In this document: piece by piece, positions 18,044-26,012 of the stretch
Position numbering within the stretch: position 1 is the first letter of the stretch
Layout of the letters: every line of letters starts with the position of its first letter
Assembly (NCBI GenBank): GCA_016721015.1
Contig: JADKJL010000009.1
Coordinates: 186,001-250,000, forward strand
Direction: 5' to 3'
Source of the DNA: Lysobacterales bacterium
GTDB taxonomy: Bacteria; Pseudomonadota; Gammaproteobacteria; Xanthomonadales; Rhodanobacteraceae
DNA: 64,000 nucleotides
Notes under the pieces: model-generated
Told to the model about the DNA's origin: nothing
Seen by the model: the letters and a program-made list of their open reading frames with translations, nothing else
Database searches by the model: none
Made by a program: the position numbers and the translations under genes

Positions 18044-19057
18044 TCAGCTGCTGGTCGCACAGATCTCGCGCACGACCGACGTGGCAAACGTTCCGGAAGG
18101 AAGCGAAAAGGCCAGCACGAGCGAACCATCCGCCATCCACTCATGACTGAAATCGCTGGCATGCAGGCACAAGGAACGCCGCTCCTGGCGCAGGTCGTTC
18201 GCGGCAAGCCCGTCCGCCAGGGCGGTTTCCGAGTGTGCAATGGCAGCTTCGATGGATGCCACCTCGGCCGCGCTGCGCAATTCGCCGCAGCCCCACAATG
18301 GACCGGTCGGATCGATGTCGTGGCGCAGCAGTCGTTCACGCAAATCATCGTCAAACGGTTGCGGCCCGAAGATCGAATGGGTCCCGGCCAGCATCCAGAC
18401 TTCCCCGTCCAGCGCCTGATTCCATGTCCGCTGCTCGACGCGCCGGGCGAGGACGAGATTGAACAGATGCGAGCGTGCTGCCGACAAGGCGAATCCACGC
18501 TGGCTGCGTCCCATCCTGGCACCCGCAAACAGCGCGTGCGCGATGCGCAGGTTTTCGCCATTGTGGCCAAAGCGCTGCGCGCCGAAATAATTGGGTACTC
18601 CAAGCCGCGCAACCTGCCCGATTCGTTGCCCAGCCGCCTCACGATCGCCAACGAGTTCGCAAAGGCGAATGCGAAACCGATTGCTTCGATGGACACCGCG
18701 CTTGAGTTTTCGGGAATGCCTGCCCGCTTCAAGAATACGCACACCCTCGATCTCCAGGGCGTGCCAGTCGGGATCAGGCCTGCCTGGCAAATGTACAGAA
18801 AATGTCTGCCGGGTCACGGCATGACGATCCTTCAGTCCGGAATATCCAACGGCCATCGGCGCAACGCCCGCTGCGCGCGCCAATTGCTGCGCAACCCATT
18901 CGGTATTCGCGGCGCGTTTCTCGACATGCAACCACGCATGCTCACCGGCTCCCTCGGCGTTGAAGCCGAGCATTTCATCGACCTCGAAATCCTCCGGCGT
19001 GGCACGCAGGCGTCCGCACAGCGGCGGGCCGCCGTGGGCGAAAGGGAGATCACTCAC
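18044..19057 (-). CDS. truD: tRNA pseudouridine(13) synthase TruD
   Basis: 337 residues. Isomerises U13 of tRNA-Glu. The catalytic segment VGYSGLKDRHAVTRQTF carries the family Asp (about residue 77). NRFRIRLCEL, GVPNYFGAQRFG and the insertion domain follow. The start ATG overlaps the ispF stop (ATGA), so the two are coupled. It belongs to the ispD-ispF-truD-surE gene neighbourhood of gammaproteobacteria, here interrupted by the small lipoprotein and smr. Confidence 0.96.
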   Translation of the reverse strand: MSDLPFAHGGPPLCGRLRATPEDFEVDEMLGFNAEGAGEHAWLHVEKRAANTEWVAQQLARAAGVAPMAVGYSGLKDRHAVTRQTFSVHLPGRPDPDWHALEIEGVRILEAGRHSRKLKRGVHRSNRFRIRLCELVGDREAAGQRIGQVARLGVPNYFGAQRFGHNGENLRIAHALFAGARMGRSQRGFALSAARSHLFNLVLARRVEQRTWNQALDGEVWMLAGTHSIFGPQPFDDDLRERLLRHDIDPTGPLWGCGELRSAAEVASIEAAIAHSETALADGLAANDLRQERRSLCLHASDFSHEWMADGSLVLAFSLPSGTFATSVVREICATSS

Positions 19058-19605
19058 CGGGCTTCGTCCAGATCCAGACGCGCGACCAGGGCATCAAGAT
19101 CCGGGTTCGTGGGGGTCTCCGCGCGTGGTGCGCGGCGTCGCTGGAGCAGAACCACGGCCATCGCCGCAATGCCCTCCCCACGTCCGCAAAATCCGAGCTT
19201 TTCGGTGGTTGTCGCCTTCACATTGACCTCGCTCTTGGCACAGCCGAGATCGGCGGCAAGGTTCTCGCGCATCGCATCGGCGTGCGGGCCGACCTTCGGA
19301 TACTCGCAGACCACGGTGACATCGACATTCGCCAGCGACCAACCGTTTTCGATCATCAAGCCGGCACAATGCAGCAGGAAATGGCGGCTGCTGACGTTCT
19401 TCCAGCGATCATCGGATGGCGGAAAGTGACGGCCGATATCGCCGAGCGCCAGCGCCCCGAGGATCGCATCACACAGTGCGTGGATGACCACGTCGCCGTC
19501 CGAGTGCGCGACCAGTCCTCGCGAATGCGCAATCGTCACCCCACCAAGCACAACATGCTTGCCGGGCCCGAAGGCGTGAACGTCGAAACCTTGACCGATG
19601 CGCAT
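19054..19605 (-). CDS. ispF: 2-C-methyl-D-erythritol 2,4-cyclodiphosphate synthase
   Basis: 183 residues, about 20 longer than the usual 160 because of a C-terminal extension after MAVVLLQRRRAPR. MEP-pathway enzyme. The metal ligands in GQGFDVHAF (Asp8, His10) and the AHSDGDVVIHALCDAILGA motif are intact, and ATTTEKLGFCGRGEGIAA closes the fold. No Shine-Dalgarno can be seen before ATG 19605: the upstream region is C-rich repeat on the coding strand. Separated from ispD by about 260 bp of repeats, unlike the usual tight ispDF pair. Confidence 0.96.
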   Translation of the reverse strand: MRIGQGFDVHAFGPGKHVVLGGVTIAHSRGLVAHSDGDVVIHALCDAILGALALGDIGRHFPPSDDRWKNVSSRHFLLHCAGLMIENGWSLANVDVTVVCEYPKVGPHADAMRENLAADLGCAKSEVNVKATTTEKLGFCGRGEGIAAMAVVLLQRRRAPRAETPTNPDLDALVARLDLDEAR

Positions 19606-19611
19606 GGGAAG

Positions 19612-19723
19612 CCGGGAATGGGGATGGGGAATGGGGAATGGGGAATGGGAATGGGGAATGGGGAATGGGGAACGGGGAACGGGGAACGGGGAACGGGGAA
19701 CGGGGAACGGGGAACGGGGAATC
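19612..19723. repeat. G-rich minisatellite (GGGGAAC/GGGGAATG units)
   Basis: About 110 bp of tandem units on the plus strand: first GGGGAATG-type units, then about eight GGGGAAC units in perfect tandem. The run of four-G tracts separated by three bases can form a four-layer G-quadruplex. It begins 7 bp upstream of the ispF start codon, with the G-rich strand being the ispF template strand. Confidence 0.9.
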
Positions 19724-19761
19724 GTAGAGCAGAGTACTCCGAGCCGACAATCTTCCGCTTC

Positions 19762-19837
19762 GTTGTGGGAGCGACTTCAGTCGCGATGCTTCACCCAACC
19801 CCGGCAACAGCATCGCGACTGAAGTCGCTCCCACAAC
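19762..19837. repeat. REP-type inverted pair
   Basis: Two 29-bp arms, 19762-19790 and 19809-19837, are perfect reverse complements with an 18-nt spacer. Each arm contains a smaller palindrome, GCGACTTCAGTCGC, and begins GTTGTGGGAG. This is the bipartite form of the extragenic REP elements common in pseudomonads and xanthomonads. It lies between ispD and ispF. Confidence 0.88.
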
Positions 19838-19864
19838 TGCGCGAGAAGTCGTGCGCCTTGTTCC

Positions 19865-20590
19865 CTACTTCCCATCCTTCGACTTTGAATCTCGCAAAAG
19901 AAAGTATTCAACCAAGAAATAATCCGCCGGCGTCGTGACCTTGATGTTGTCGTCACTGCATTCGACCAGCAATGGCTTGAACGCCGCGCGCTCCATCGCC
20001 ATCGCCTCATCACTGACGATGACGCCGTCACGGCGGGCCGATTCCAGCGCTGCAGTCAATTCGGCGCGGCGGAACATCTGCGGGGTCATGGCACGCCAGC
20101 GCGCTTCGCGTGGCTCGGTTTCAAGCACAAAGCCGTTGGCGTCGGCGCGTTTGAGCGTGTCGCGCACAGGTGCCGCAAGCAAGCCACCGCCAGCCGGCAT
20201 TCCGCGGTCGATCAGGGCATCGATGTCCGCATGACGGACGCAGGGTCGAGCCGCATCGTGCACCAGCACGAAGGCGGCGTCGGCCACCGTATCCGGCAAT
20301 CCGCGCAAACCGGCCAGAACCGAATCGGCACGCTCGGCGCCGCCGATGACGGTGAGCGCGGGCTTGCCGAAAATCCCGATCCTTGCATGCGCCAGCGGAT
20401 CATCTGCAGCGAGCACGACAACAAAGCCGGCAATTCGCGGGTGCGCGGCGAGCCGCTCCAGGGTCCAGGTCAGCAGCGATTTCCCGGCGATTCCGATATG
20501 CTGCTTGGGTCGATCCGCATCAAAGCGGCGACCACGACCGGCCGCCGGCACGACACACCACAATCCGGTTTCACTGGCCGCCATTGCCAT
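19865..20590 (-). CDS. ispD: 2-C-methyl-D-erythritol 4-phosphate cytidylyltransferase
   Basis: 241 residues from ATG 20590 (MAMAASETGLWCVVPAAGRG). Third step of the MEP isoprenoid pathway, using CTP. The nucleotide-binding loop VVPAAGRGRRFDADRPKQH, the segment LVHDAARPCV and the C-terminal DNIKVTTPADYFLVEYF are all present. The start lies inside the ftsB 3' end (about 20 bp overlap; a second ATG two codons later is possible), so it is coupled to ftsB. Confidence 0.95.
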   Translation of the reverse strand: MAMAASETGLWCVVPAAGRGRRFDADRPKQHIGIAGKSLLTWTLERLAAHPRIAGFVVVLAADDPLAHARIGIFGKPALTVIGGAERADSVLAGLRGLPDTVADAAFVLVHDAARPCVRHADIDALIDRGMPAGGGLLAAPVRDTLKRADANGFVLETEPREARWRAMTPQMFRRAELTAALESARRDGVIVSDEAMAMERAAFKPLLVECSDDNIKVTTPADYFLVEYFLLRDSKSKDGK

Positions 20591-20882
20591 CGCGCTTGAG
20601 CGGAGCTTGCGGCTCAACCACCTGGTAAAACTGCTCGCCAGGCTTGACCAGGCCCAATTCGGAGCGCGCGCGCTCCTCGACGGCTTCGGTGCCGTCCTTG
20701 AGGTTGGCCACTTCGGCAGCCAGCGCGTCATTGCGCGCTTTCAGCTTTTCGTTTTCAAGATTCTGGTCGGCGACCGCCTTTTCCAGTCGCCAGACCTCGG
20801 CCATGCCGCCCTGCCCGGCCCACAGCTTGACCTCGAGTGCGATCAGCAGAATCAACAGGATCAGGGCGACGAAGCGCAGCAT
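20571..20882 (-). CDS. ftsB: cell division protein FtsB
   Basis: 103 residues from ATG 20882 (MLRFVALILLILLIALEVKL). One N-terminal membrane segment is followed by a periplasmic coiled coil (VWRLEKAVADQNLENEKLKA) and the conserved ERARSELGLVKPGEQFYQVV. Part of the FtsQLB divisome complex. Sits between eno and ispD, the standard gammaproteobacterial position. Confidence 0.95.
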   Translation of the reverse strand: MLRFVALILLILLIALEVKLWAGQGGMAEVWRLEKAVADQNLENEKLKARNDALAAEVANLKDGTEAVEERARSELGLVKPGEQFYQVVEPQAPLKRDGNGGQ

Positions 20883-20910
20883 GCAGGCCTTGGATTGTTG
20901 CTTGGAAAGA

Positions 20911-22206
20911 TCAACATGTGAAGCCTGGCAGATTCGGGAATGCCTTGCCGCCGGCGTAGCGCGCCTGCGAGCCGAGGGCTTCCTCGATGCGCAGCAACTG
21001 GTTGTACTTGGCCACGCGATCCGAACGGCACAGCGAGCCGGTCTTGATCTGGGTTGCGGCAGTCGCCACCGAGAGGTCGGCGATCGTCGTGTCTTCTGTT
21101 TCACCCGAACGATGCGAGATGATCGAAGCATAGTTGGCCGCCTCGGCCATGGCGATCGCGTCCAGCGTTTCGGTCAGCGTGCCAATCTGATTGACCTTGA
21201 TCAGGATCGCGTTGGCGATGTGCTTGTCGATGCCCTGCTTGAAGATCGAGGTATTGGTCACGAACAAGTCGTCGCCGACGAGTTGCACGCTCTTGCCAAG
21301 CCTTTCGGTCAGCTTCTTCCAGCCATCCCAATCGCCCTCGGCCATGCCGTCCTCGATGGTGATGATCGGGTATTTCGCGCACCAGTCGGCATAGAACTCG
21401 ATCAATTGATCCGGCGTGAGTACCTTGCCCTCACCTTCGAGGTGATAGGCGCCATCCTTGAAGAACTCGGAGCTGGCCACATCGAGGCCGAGCCAGATGT
21501 CCTTGCCGATTGCATAACCGGCCTTGTTGACCGCTTCGAGGATCGTCTCGATCGCTTCCTCGTTGGACTTCAGATTTGGAGCGAAGCCGCCTTCGTCGCC
21601 TACCGATGTCGAAAGTCCTCGACCCTTGAGCACGGACTTCAGCGCATGGAATATTTCCGTCCCGGCGCGCAGCGCTTCGGCGAAATTCGGCAGGCCAACC
21701 GGCAACACCATGAACTCCTGCATGTCCACATTGTTGTCGGCATGCGCACCGCCATTGACGATATTCATCATCGGCACTGGCAGCTGCGGCGCGCGGTCAG
21801 CGGCCAGATGTTTCCACAGCGGCAGTTTGCGCGATGCGGCAACCGCATGCGCGTTGGCCATGGAAACCCCGAGCAAGGCATTCGCACCGAGCTTGCTCTT
21901 GTTTGGCGTACCGTCCAGCACGATCAGCTTTTCATCCAGCCCGCGCTGGTCGTTCGCATCGAAACCCTTCAAGGCATCGGCAATCGTCGTATTGACGTTG
22001 GCCACCGCCTTGCGCACGCCTTTGCCGAGATAGCGCGTCTTGTCGCCATCGCGCAGTTCGACCGCCTCGCGCGAACCGGTCGACGCACCCGAAGGCACCA
22101 TCGCCCGGCCAAACGAACCATCCGCCAGTGTGACTTCGGCTTCCAGGGTGGGATTGCCGCGGGAATCGAGGATTTCACGGGCGTGGATTGTTGTGATGGA
22201 TGTCAT
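20911..22206 (-). CDS. eno: enolase
   Basis: 431 residues, the usual bacterial length. Converts 2-phosphoglycerate to phosphoenolpyruvate; also an RNA-degradosome component in some gammaproteobacteria. Visible features are ARE-ILDSRGNPTLEAEV at the start, GASTGSREAVELRD, the catalytic region around DEGGFAPNLKSNEEA, and the signature SHRSGETEDTTIADLSV near the C-terminus. Follows kdsA and the small membrane gene; precedes ftsB. Confidence 0.98.
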   Translation of the reverse strand: MTSITTIHAREILDSRGNPTLEAEVTLADGSFGRAMVPSGASTGSREAVELRDGDKTRYLGKGVRKAVANVNTTIADALKGFDANDQRGLDEKLIVLDGTPNKSKLGANALLGVSMANAHAVAASRKLPLWKHLAADRAPQLPVPMMNIVNGGAHADNNVDMQEFMVLPVGLPNFAEALRAGTEIFHALKSVLKGRGLSTSVGDEGGFAPNLKSNEEAIETILEAVNKAGYAIGKDIWLGLDVASSEFFKDGAYHLEGEGKVLTPDQLIEFYADWCAKYPIITIEDGMAEGDWDGWKKLTERLGKSVQLVGDDLFVTNTSIFKQGIDKHIANAILIKVNQIGTLTETLDAIAMAEAANYASIISHRSGETEDTTIADLSVATAATQIKTGSLCRSDRVAKYNQLLRIEEALGSQARYAGGKAFPNLPGFTC

Positions 22207-22225
22207 GGCAAGGAATGCACTCGAT

Positions 22226-22450
22226 TCAAATCGGAAGGGAATAAAGAAACACGATCAGGCCTGCAATCAACACTGCGCCGACGCCAACGACGATGCGGTA
22301 GAAGCGTGATGCCCGTCGCTGCAAGGCGATCGCGGTCTGCTGTGCATCCAGAGAACGTTGAGCGACTTCCCGATACAGCGCCAAATGTTGCTGCTGTCCA
22401 TCACGAAGTTCAGTGAGCAGCGCAACGATCGTTTCATCAGATGTCGACAT
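22226..22450 (-). CDS. small single-pass membrane protein, unknown function
   Basis: 74 residues. The N-terminal half is polar and probably helical (VALLTELRDGQQQHLALYRE). One C-terminal membrane segment follows (FYRIVVGVGAVLIAGLIVFL). It sits between kdsA and eno with gaps of about 10 and 20 bp, so it is part of that transcript. I do not recognise a named family. Confidence 0.75.
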   Translation of the reverse strand: MSTSDETIVALLTELRDGQQQHLALYREVAQRSLDAQQTAIALQRRASRFYRIVVGVGAVLIAGLIVFLYSLPI

Positions 22451-22459
22451 TCGGCTATC

Positions 22460-23293
22460 TCAGAGGGAGGCTTCGAGAAAACCGGCACGCTTGGTCACCC
22501 GATCGAGCTCTAGCAATCCTTCCAGCAAGACATCCATCTTGTCGAGCGGCCAGGCATTCGGTCCGTCACTAAGCGCCTTGGCAGGATCCGGATGGGTTTC
22601 CATGAAGATGCCGGCGATGCCGACGGCCACTGCCGCTCGGGCGAGGACGGGAACGAATTCGCGCTGGCCGCCGGACTTGCCGTCTGCCCCACCGGGCAAC
22701 TGCACCGAATGGGTGGCATCGAACACGACCGGGCAGCCGGTATCGCGCATGACCGCCAGCGAACGCATGTCGGAGACGAGGTTGTTGTAACCGAAGCTGG
22801 CGCCGCGTTCGCAGACCATGAGCTGCTCATTGCCGGTGGTCTTGGCCTTGTCGGTGACGTGCTTCATTTCCCACGGCGACAGGAACTGGCCTTTCTTGAT
22901 GTTGACCGGACGGCCGACGCTGCAAGCCTTGATGATGAAATCGGTTTGCCGACACAGGAAGGCCGGGGTCTGCAGCACGTCGACGACTTCGGCGACTTCC
23001 TCCATCGGCGTGTATTCGTGCACGTCGGTCAACACCGGCACACCGATCTGGCGCTTGACCTCAGCGAGGATGCGCAGGCCTTCCTCGATGCCCGGACCGC
23101 GATGGCCGCTTATCGAAGTGCGGTTGGCCTTGTCGAAGCTCGACTTGTAGATGAAAGGAATACCGAGGCGCGTGGTGATTTCCTTGAGTTGCCCCGCCGT
23201 ATCCAGCGCGAGCTGTTCGGATTCAATGACGCACGGGCCGGCGATCAGGAACAGCGGCTTGTCGAGGCCGACCTCGAAATTGCAAAGTTTCAC
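22460..23293 (-). CDS. kdsA: 3-deoxy-8-phosphooctulonate synthase
   Basis: 277 residues from GTG 23293. Condenses arabinose-5-phosphate with PEP to KDO-8-phosphate for the lipid A inner core. Motifs are FLIAGPCVIESEQLALDTAG, FIYKSSFDKANRTS, GLRILAEVKRQIGVPVLTDVHE and VVFDATHSVQLPGG. The start overlaps the pyrG stop (GTGA). pyrG-kdsA-eno is a conserved order. Confidence 0.97.
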   Translation of the reverse strand: MKLCNFEVGLDKPLFLIAGPCVIESEQLALDTAGQLKEITTRLGIPFIYKSSFDKANRTSISGHRGPGIEEGLRILAEVKRQIGVPVLTDVHEYTPMEEVAEVVDVLQTPAFLCRQTDFIIKACSVGRPVNIKKGQFLSPWEMKHVTDKAKTTGNEQLMVCERGASFGYNNLVSDMRSLAVMRDTGCPVVFDATHSVQLPGGADGKSGGQREFVPVLARAAVAVGIAGIFMETHPDPAKALSDGPNAWPLDKMDVLLEGLLELDRVTKRAGFLEASL

Positions 23294-24969
23294 GCGGTGG
23301 CTCCGATTTTTGCTGTCACCACGTCATCGACGGAAGGTGCCTCGCGCACGGCCTTGAATTCGCGCGCGGCGCGGATGAAGCCAATAAACAGGGGATGGCC
23401 ATCACGCGGCGTCGAGGTGAATTCGGGATGCGCCTGGCAAGCGATGAACCACGGATGATTGGCCAGCTCGATCATCTCGACCAGCAAATCGTCCATCGAC
23501 TTGCCGGAAATGACCAGACCCAGATCCTTGAACTTCTGTCGATAGTGGTTGTTGAATTCATAGCGATGGCGGTGACGTTCGCGAATCACGTCCTGGCCAT
23601 ATAATTCGCGCGCCAGGGTACCGGCCTTGAGACGACACTCCTGGGCACCGAGACGCATGGTGCCGCCCAGATTGGAGCTCTCGTCGCGCTTCTCGACATC
23701 ACCCGAGCTGGTCGTCCATTCGGTGATCAGGGCGATCACCGGATCCCTGCAGGCGCGATCATTTTCGCTCGAATTGGCGCCGTCCAGGCCCGCGACATTG
23801 CGCGCGAACTCGACCACGGCAGCATGCATGCCATAGCAGATGCCGAAATACGGCACGCGATTCTCGCGGGCGAAGCGCGCGGCAGCAATCTTGCCTTCGA
23901 AGCCGCGTTTGCCAAAGCCGCCAGGAACCAGCACGCCATCAACGTCCTTGAGTGCCTCGCCGCCGCGGCGCTCGACTTCCTCGGACTCGACCCAGCGCAG
24001 GTTGACGCGCGTGTGCTGCTTGAGGCCACCATGACGCAGCGCCTCGCCGAGCGACTTGTAGGCATCCTTGTGTTCGACATACTTGCCGACGATCGCGATG
24101 GTGACCTCGTCCTTCGGATGCTCGATGGCTTCGACCACGGCCTTCCATTCGGAGAGATCGGCCGGCTTGGCCTTGATGTTGAGGCGATCGAGGACGATGT
24201 CGTCGAGGCCTTGCTGATGCAGCCACAACGGCAGGCTGTAGATGATGTCGACATCGATTGCGCTGATCACGGCCTTTTCGGGAACATTGGTGAACAGTGC
24301 GATCTTGCGCCGATCCGATTGCGGCAGCGGTTGTTCACTGCGGCACAGCAGGACATCGGCCTGGATGCCGATCGAGCGCAGTTCCTTGACCGAGTGCTGG
24401 GTCGGCTTGGTCTTGATCTCGCCGGCGGCCTTGATGTACGGCACCAGGGTCAGATGCATGAACATCGACATTTCCTGGCCATGTTCGATGCGGATCTGGC
24501 GAATCGCCTCCAGGAACGGCAGTGATTCGATGTCGCCGACGGTGCCGCCGATCTCGACCAGGGCAACGTCATAGCCGCTGGTCGCCTCGTAAATCCGGTG
24601 CTTGATCTCGTCCGTGATATGCGGAATCACCTGCACGGTTGCGCCGAGATAGTCGCCGCGGCGCTCCTTGGCGATCACGCTCTCGTAGATCTTGCCCGTG
24701 GTGATCGAGTTCTTGCCGGTCAGGCGCGTGCGCATGAAGCGCTCGTAATGGCCCAGATCGAGGTCGGTTTCGGCACCGTCGTCGGTGACATACACCTCGC
24801 CGTGCTGAAACGGGCTCATCGTGCCCGGATCGACGTTGATGTAGGGATCCAGCTTCATCATCGTCACCCGCAGCCCGCGTGCTTCGAGGATCGCAGCGAG
24901 CGACGCGGCCGCAATGCCCTTGCCAAGCGAGGACACCACGCCTCCGGTCACGAAAATCAGGGGGGTCAT
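23290..24969 (-). CDS. pyrG: CTP synthase
   Basis: 559 residues from ATG 24969 (MTPLIFVTGGVVSSLGKGIA). Amidates UTP to CTP using glutamine. The N-terminal synthase domain has the SSLGKGI P-loop, LDPYINVDPGTMSPFQHGEV and the E-IGGTVGDIES motif. The C-terminal glutaminase domain has the nucleophile Cys in YFGICYGMH and the His-Glu pair in QAHPEF. ATG 24978 is three codons upstream but does not fit the family N-terminus. No strong Shine-Dalgarno. First gene of the pyrG-to-ispF series. Confidence 0.98.
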   Translation of the reverse strand: MTPLIFVTGGVVSSLGKGIAAASLAAILEARGLRVTMMKLDPYINVDPGTMSPFQHGEVYVTDDGAETDLDLGHYERFMRTRLTGKNSITTGKIYESVIAKERRGDYLGATVQVIPHITDEIKHRIYEATSGYDVALVEIGGTVGDIESLPFLEAIRQIRIEHGQEMSMFMHLTLVPYIKAAGEIKTKPTQHSVKELRSIGIQADVLLCRSEQPLPQSDRRKIALFTNVPEKAVISAIDVDIIYSLPLWLHQQGLDDIVLDRLNIKAKPADLSEWKAVVEAIEHPKDEVTIAIVGKYVEHKDAYKSLGEALRHGGLKQHTRVNLRWVESEEVERRGGEALKDVDGVLVPGGFGKRGFEGKIAAARFARENRVPYFGICYGMHAAVVEFARNVAGLDGANSSENDRACRDPVIALITEWTTSSGDVEKRDESSNLGGTMRLGAQECRLKAGTLARELYGQDVIRERHRHRYEFNNHYRQKFKDLGLVISGKSMDDLLVEMIELANHPWFIACQAHPEFTSTPRDGHPLFIGFIRAAREFKAVREAPSVDDVVTAKIGATA

Positions 24970-25074
24970 GGGAAGCAATCCGCAGGAAAACCGTATTCTA
25001 CCGGCTAACGTCGACGGCTGCGAGGAGTGCGGTTAGCGGTTAGCGGCGAGCGGTGAGCTGGAGTGAAGATTTTC

Positions 25075-25177
25075 GTGGGAGCGGCTTTAGCCGCGATGCT
25101 CGCATTAAAGCGGATCAAGGGCATCGCGGCTAAAGCCGCTCCCACAGAGGCTGCATCGCGGCTAAAGCCGCTCCCAC
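25075..25177. repeat. three REP copies (GTGGGAGCGGCTTTAGCCGC type)
   Basis: Three identical 25-bp copies: 25075-25099 in plus orientation, then 25121-25145 and 25153-25177 in minus orientation. The core GCGGCTTTAGCCGC is a palindrome. The sequence class is the same as the ispD-ispF REP pair but with TTTAG in place of TTCAG at the centre. Confidence 0.9.
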
Positions 25178-25208
25178 AGAGGTTAGCTCTCCGCACACCG
25201 CGAACTGC

Positions 25209-25263
25209 ACTCCCCACTCCCCACTCCCCACTCCCCACTCCCCACTCCCCACTCCCCACTCCC
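25209..25263. repeat. 7-nt minisatellite (ACTCCCC)n
   Basis: Seven full ACTCCCC units and one partial unit in perfect tandem. The minus strand reads GGGGAGT, so four-G tracts with 3-nt spacers recur as in the ispF repeat. Lies immediately after the REP cluster. Confidence 0.9.
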
Positions 25264-25274
25264 GTTCTTCAAAA

Positions 25275-25299
25275 GCTTGCCGGCTTTCGGCGATCCGGC
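25275..25299. repeat. left copy of a 25-bp direct repeat flanking the glycan operon
   Basis: Matches 33021-33045 at 24 of 25 positions in the same orientation (begins GCTTGCC, ends GATCCGGC; the mismatch is base 8). The two copies bracket the 26,013-32,815 operon. Whether this is an attachment-like duplication or a small dispersed repeat cannot be decided here. Confidence 0.5.
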
Positions 25300-26012
25300 G
25301 CCAGCGGTGGCCGCCAGATCCCGCGACATTCCCGTAGCCGTTGCAAGGCGCCAGATATCGAGCTTCGTGCGAACTTGATCCGCCAAACGCCGACCGGGAT
25401 GGCCACCCGTAGATGACGTCCCAGCCGTCGGGCCCAGAATGTCGTCGACGCTGTGGGAGACGAAGTCCTCGTCGGCCAAGACAATTCGATCGAAGTCGTC
25501 GTCCATTCGCATGACTCGCATCGCCGGACGGCCGCTGGTGCGGGCGCGACAGGCAGGACGATCGATTTGGTCAAGTCGCGGACGGTGGCCACCCGGAGAT
25601 AAAGCCGGCCCACCGCGGACTCAAAGAGCGTGAAGCAGGATACCCGGCAACACCGACTCCAATAGCTGACGATGCCGAGCGAGGCACATGCCACTTGAGC
25701 AGAACACGGCTTCCGAAAAGGAGGCTACCGTAACCAGGCGTTTCCCCCGAGTCGGCAACCTGCTCGGGCATGATTGAAACTCGCCTGTCACTTGAAGATC
25801 GTGTTCGACAGGGATTGCCTAAACTCATTGGCGCATTTGATAATTGGTGAGGGTTCGACCAATGTGCTCGAGGCAAGGCGACCGCACGTCGCCACTTGAG
25901 TTTGGACGCACCCTCGCAAAACGCATGAATCCGGCGCCAACCGGCACGCAGGCTCGGTCGATGCCATTTTTTGATGCACCGAGCCGGATGTAACCCAGGG
26001 AATCTCGCGTCC
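25300..26012. other. about 700 bp without a convincing gene
   Basis: Several short open frames exist on both strands, none with a coherent domain or a good ribosome-binding site. A minus-strand stretch reads protein-like in two successive frames (about 25,640-25,520, VGRLYLRVATVRDLTKSIV; then 25,510-25,270, DDDFDRIVLADEDFVSHSVD). This would fit a decayed gene with a frameshift, but the support is weak. The promoter of the downstream operon should lie in the last 150 bp. Confidence 0.5.

Noticed and set aside
19469..19938. Frames of 74-218 codons across the ispF upstream repeat
   Set aside because: Entirely composed of minisatellite and REP translation; overlap ispF and ispD.
19612..25263. 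Tandem repeats as a possible CRISPR array
   Set aside because: Units are 7-8 nt with no spacers; no cas genes in the window.
25005..25416. Short frames on both strands with Gly-Ser-Gly-Glu-Trp or Leu-Pro-Thr-Pro-His-Ser repeats
   Set aside because: They are translations of the 7-nt minisatellite and REP copies, a common source of false genes.
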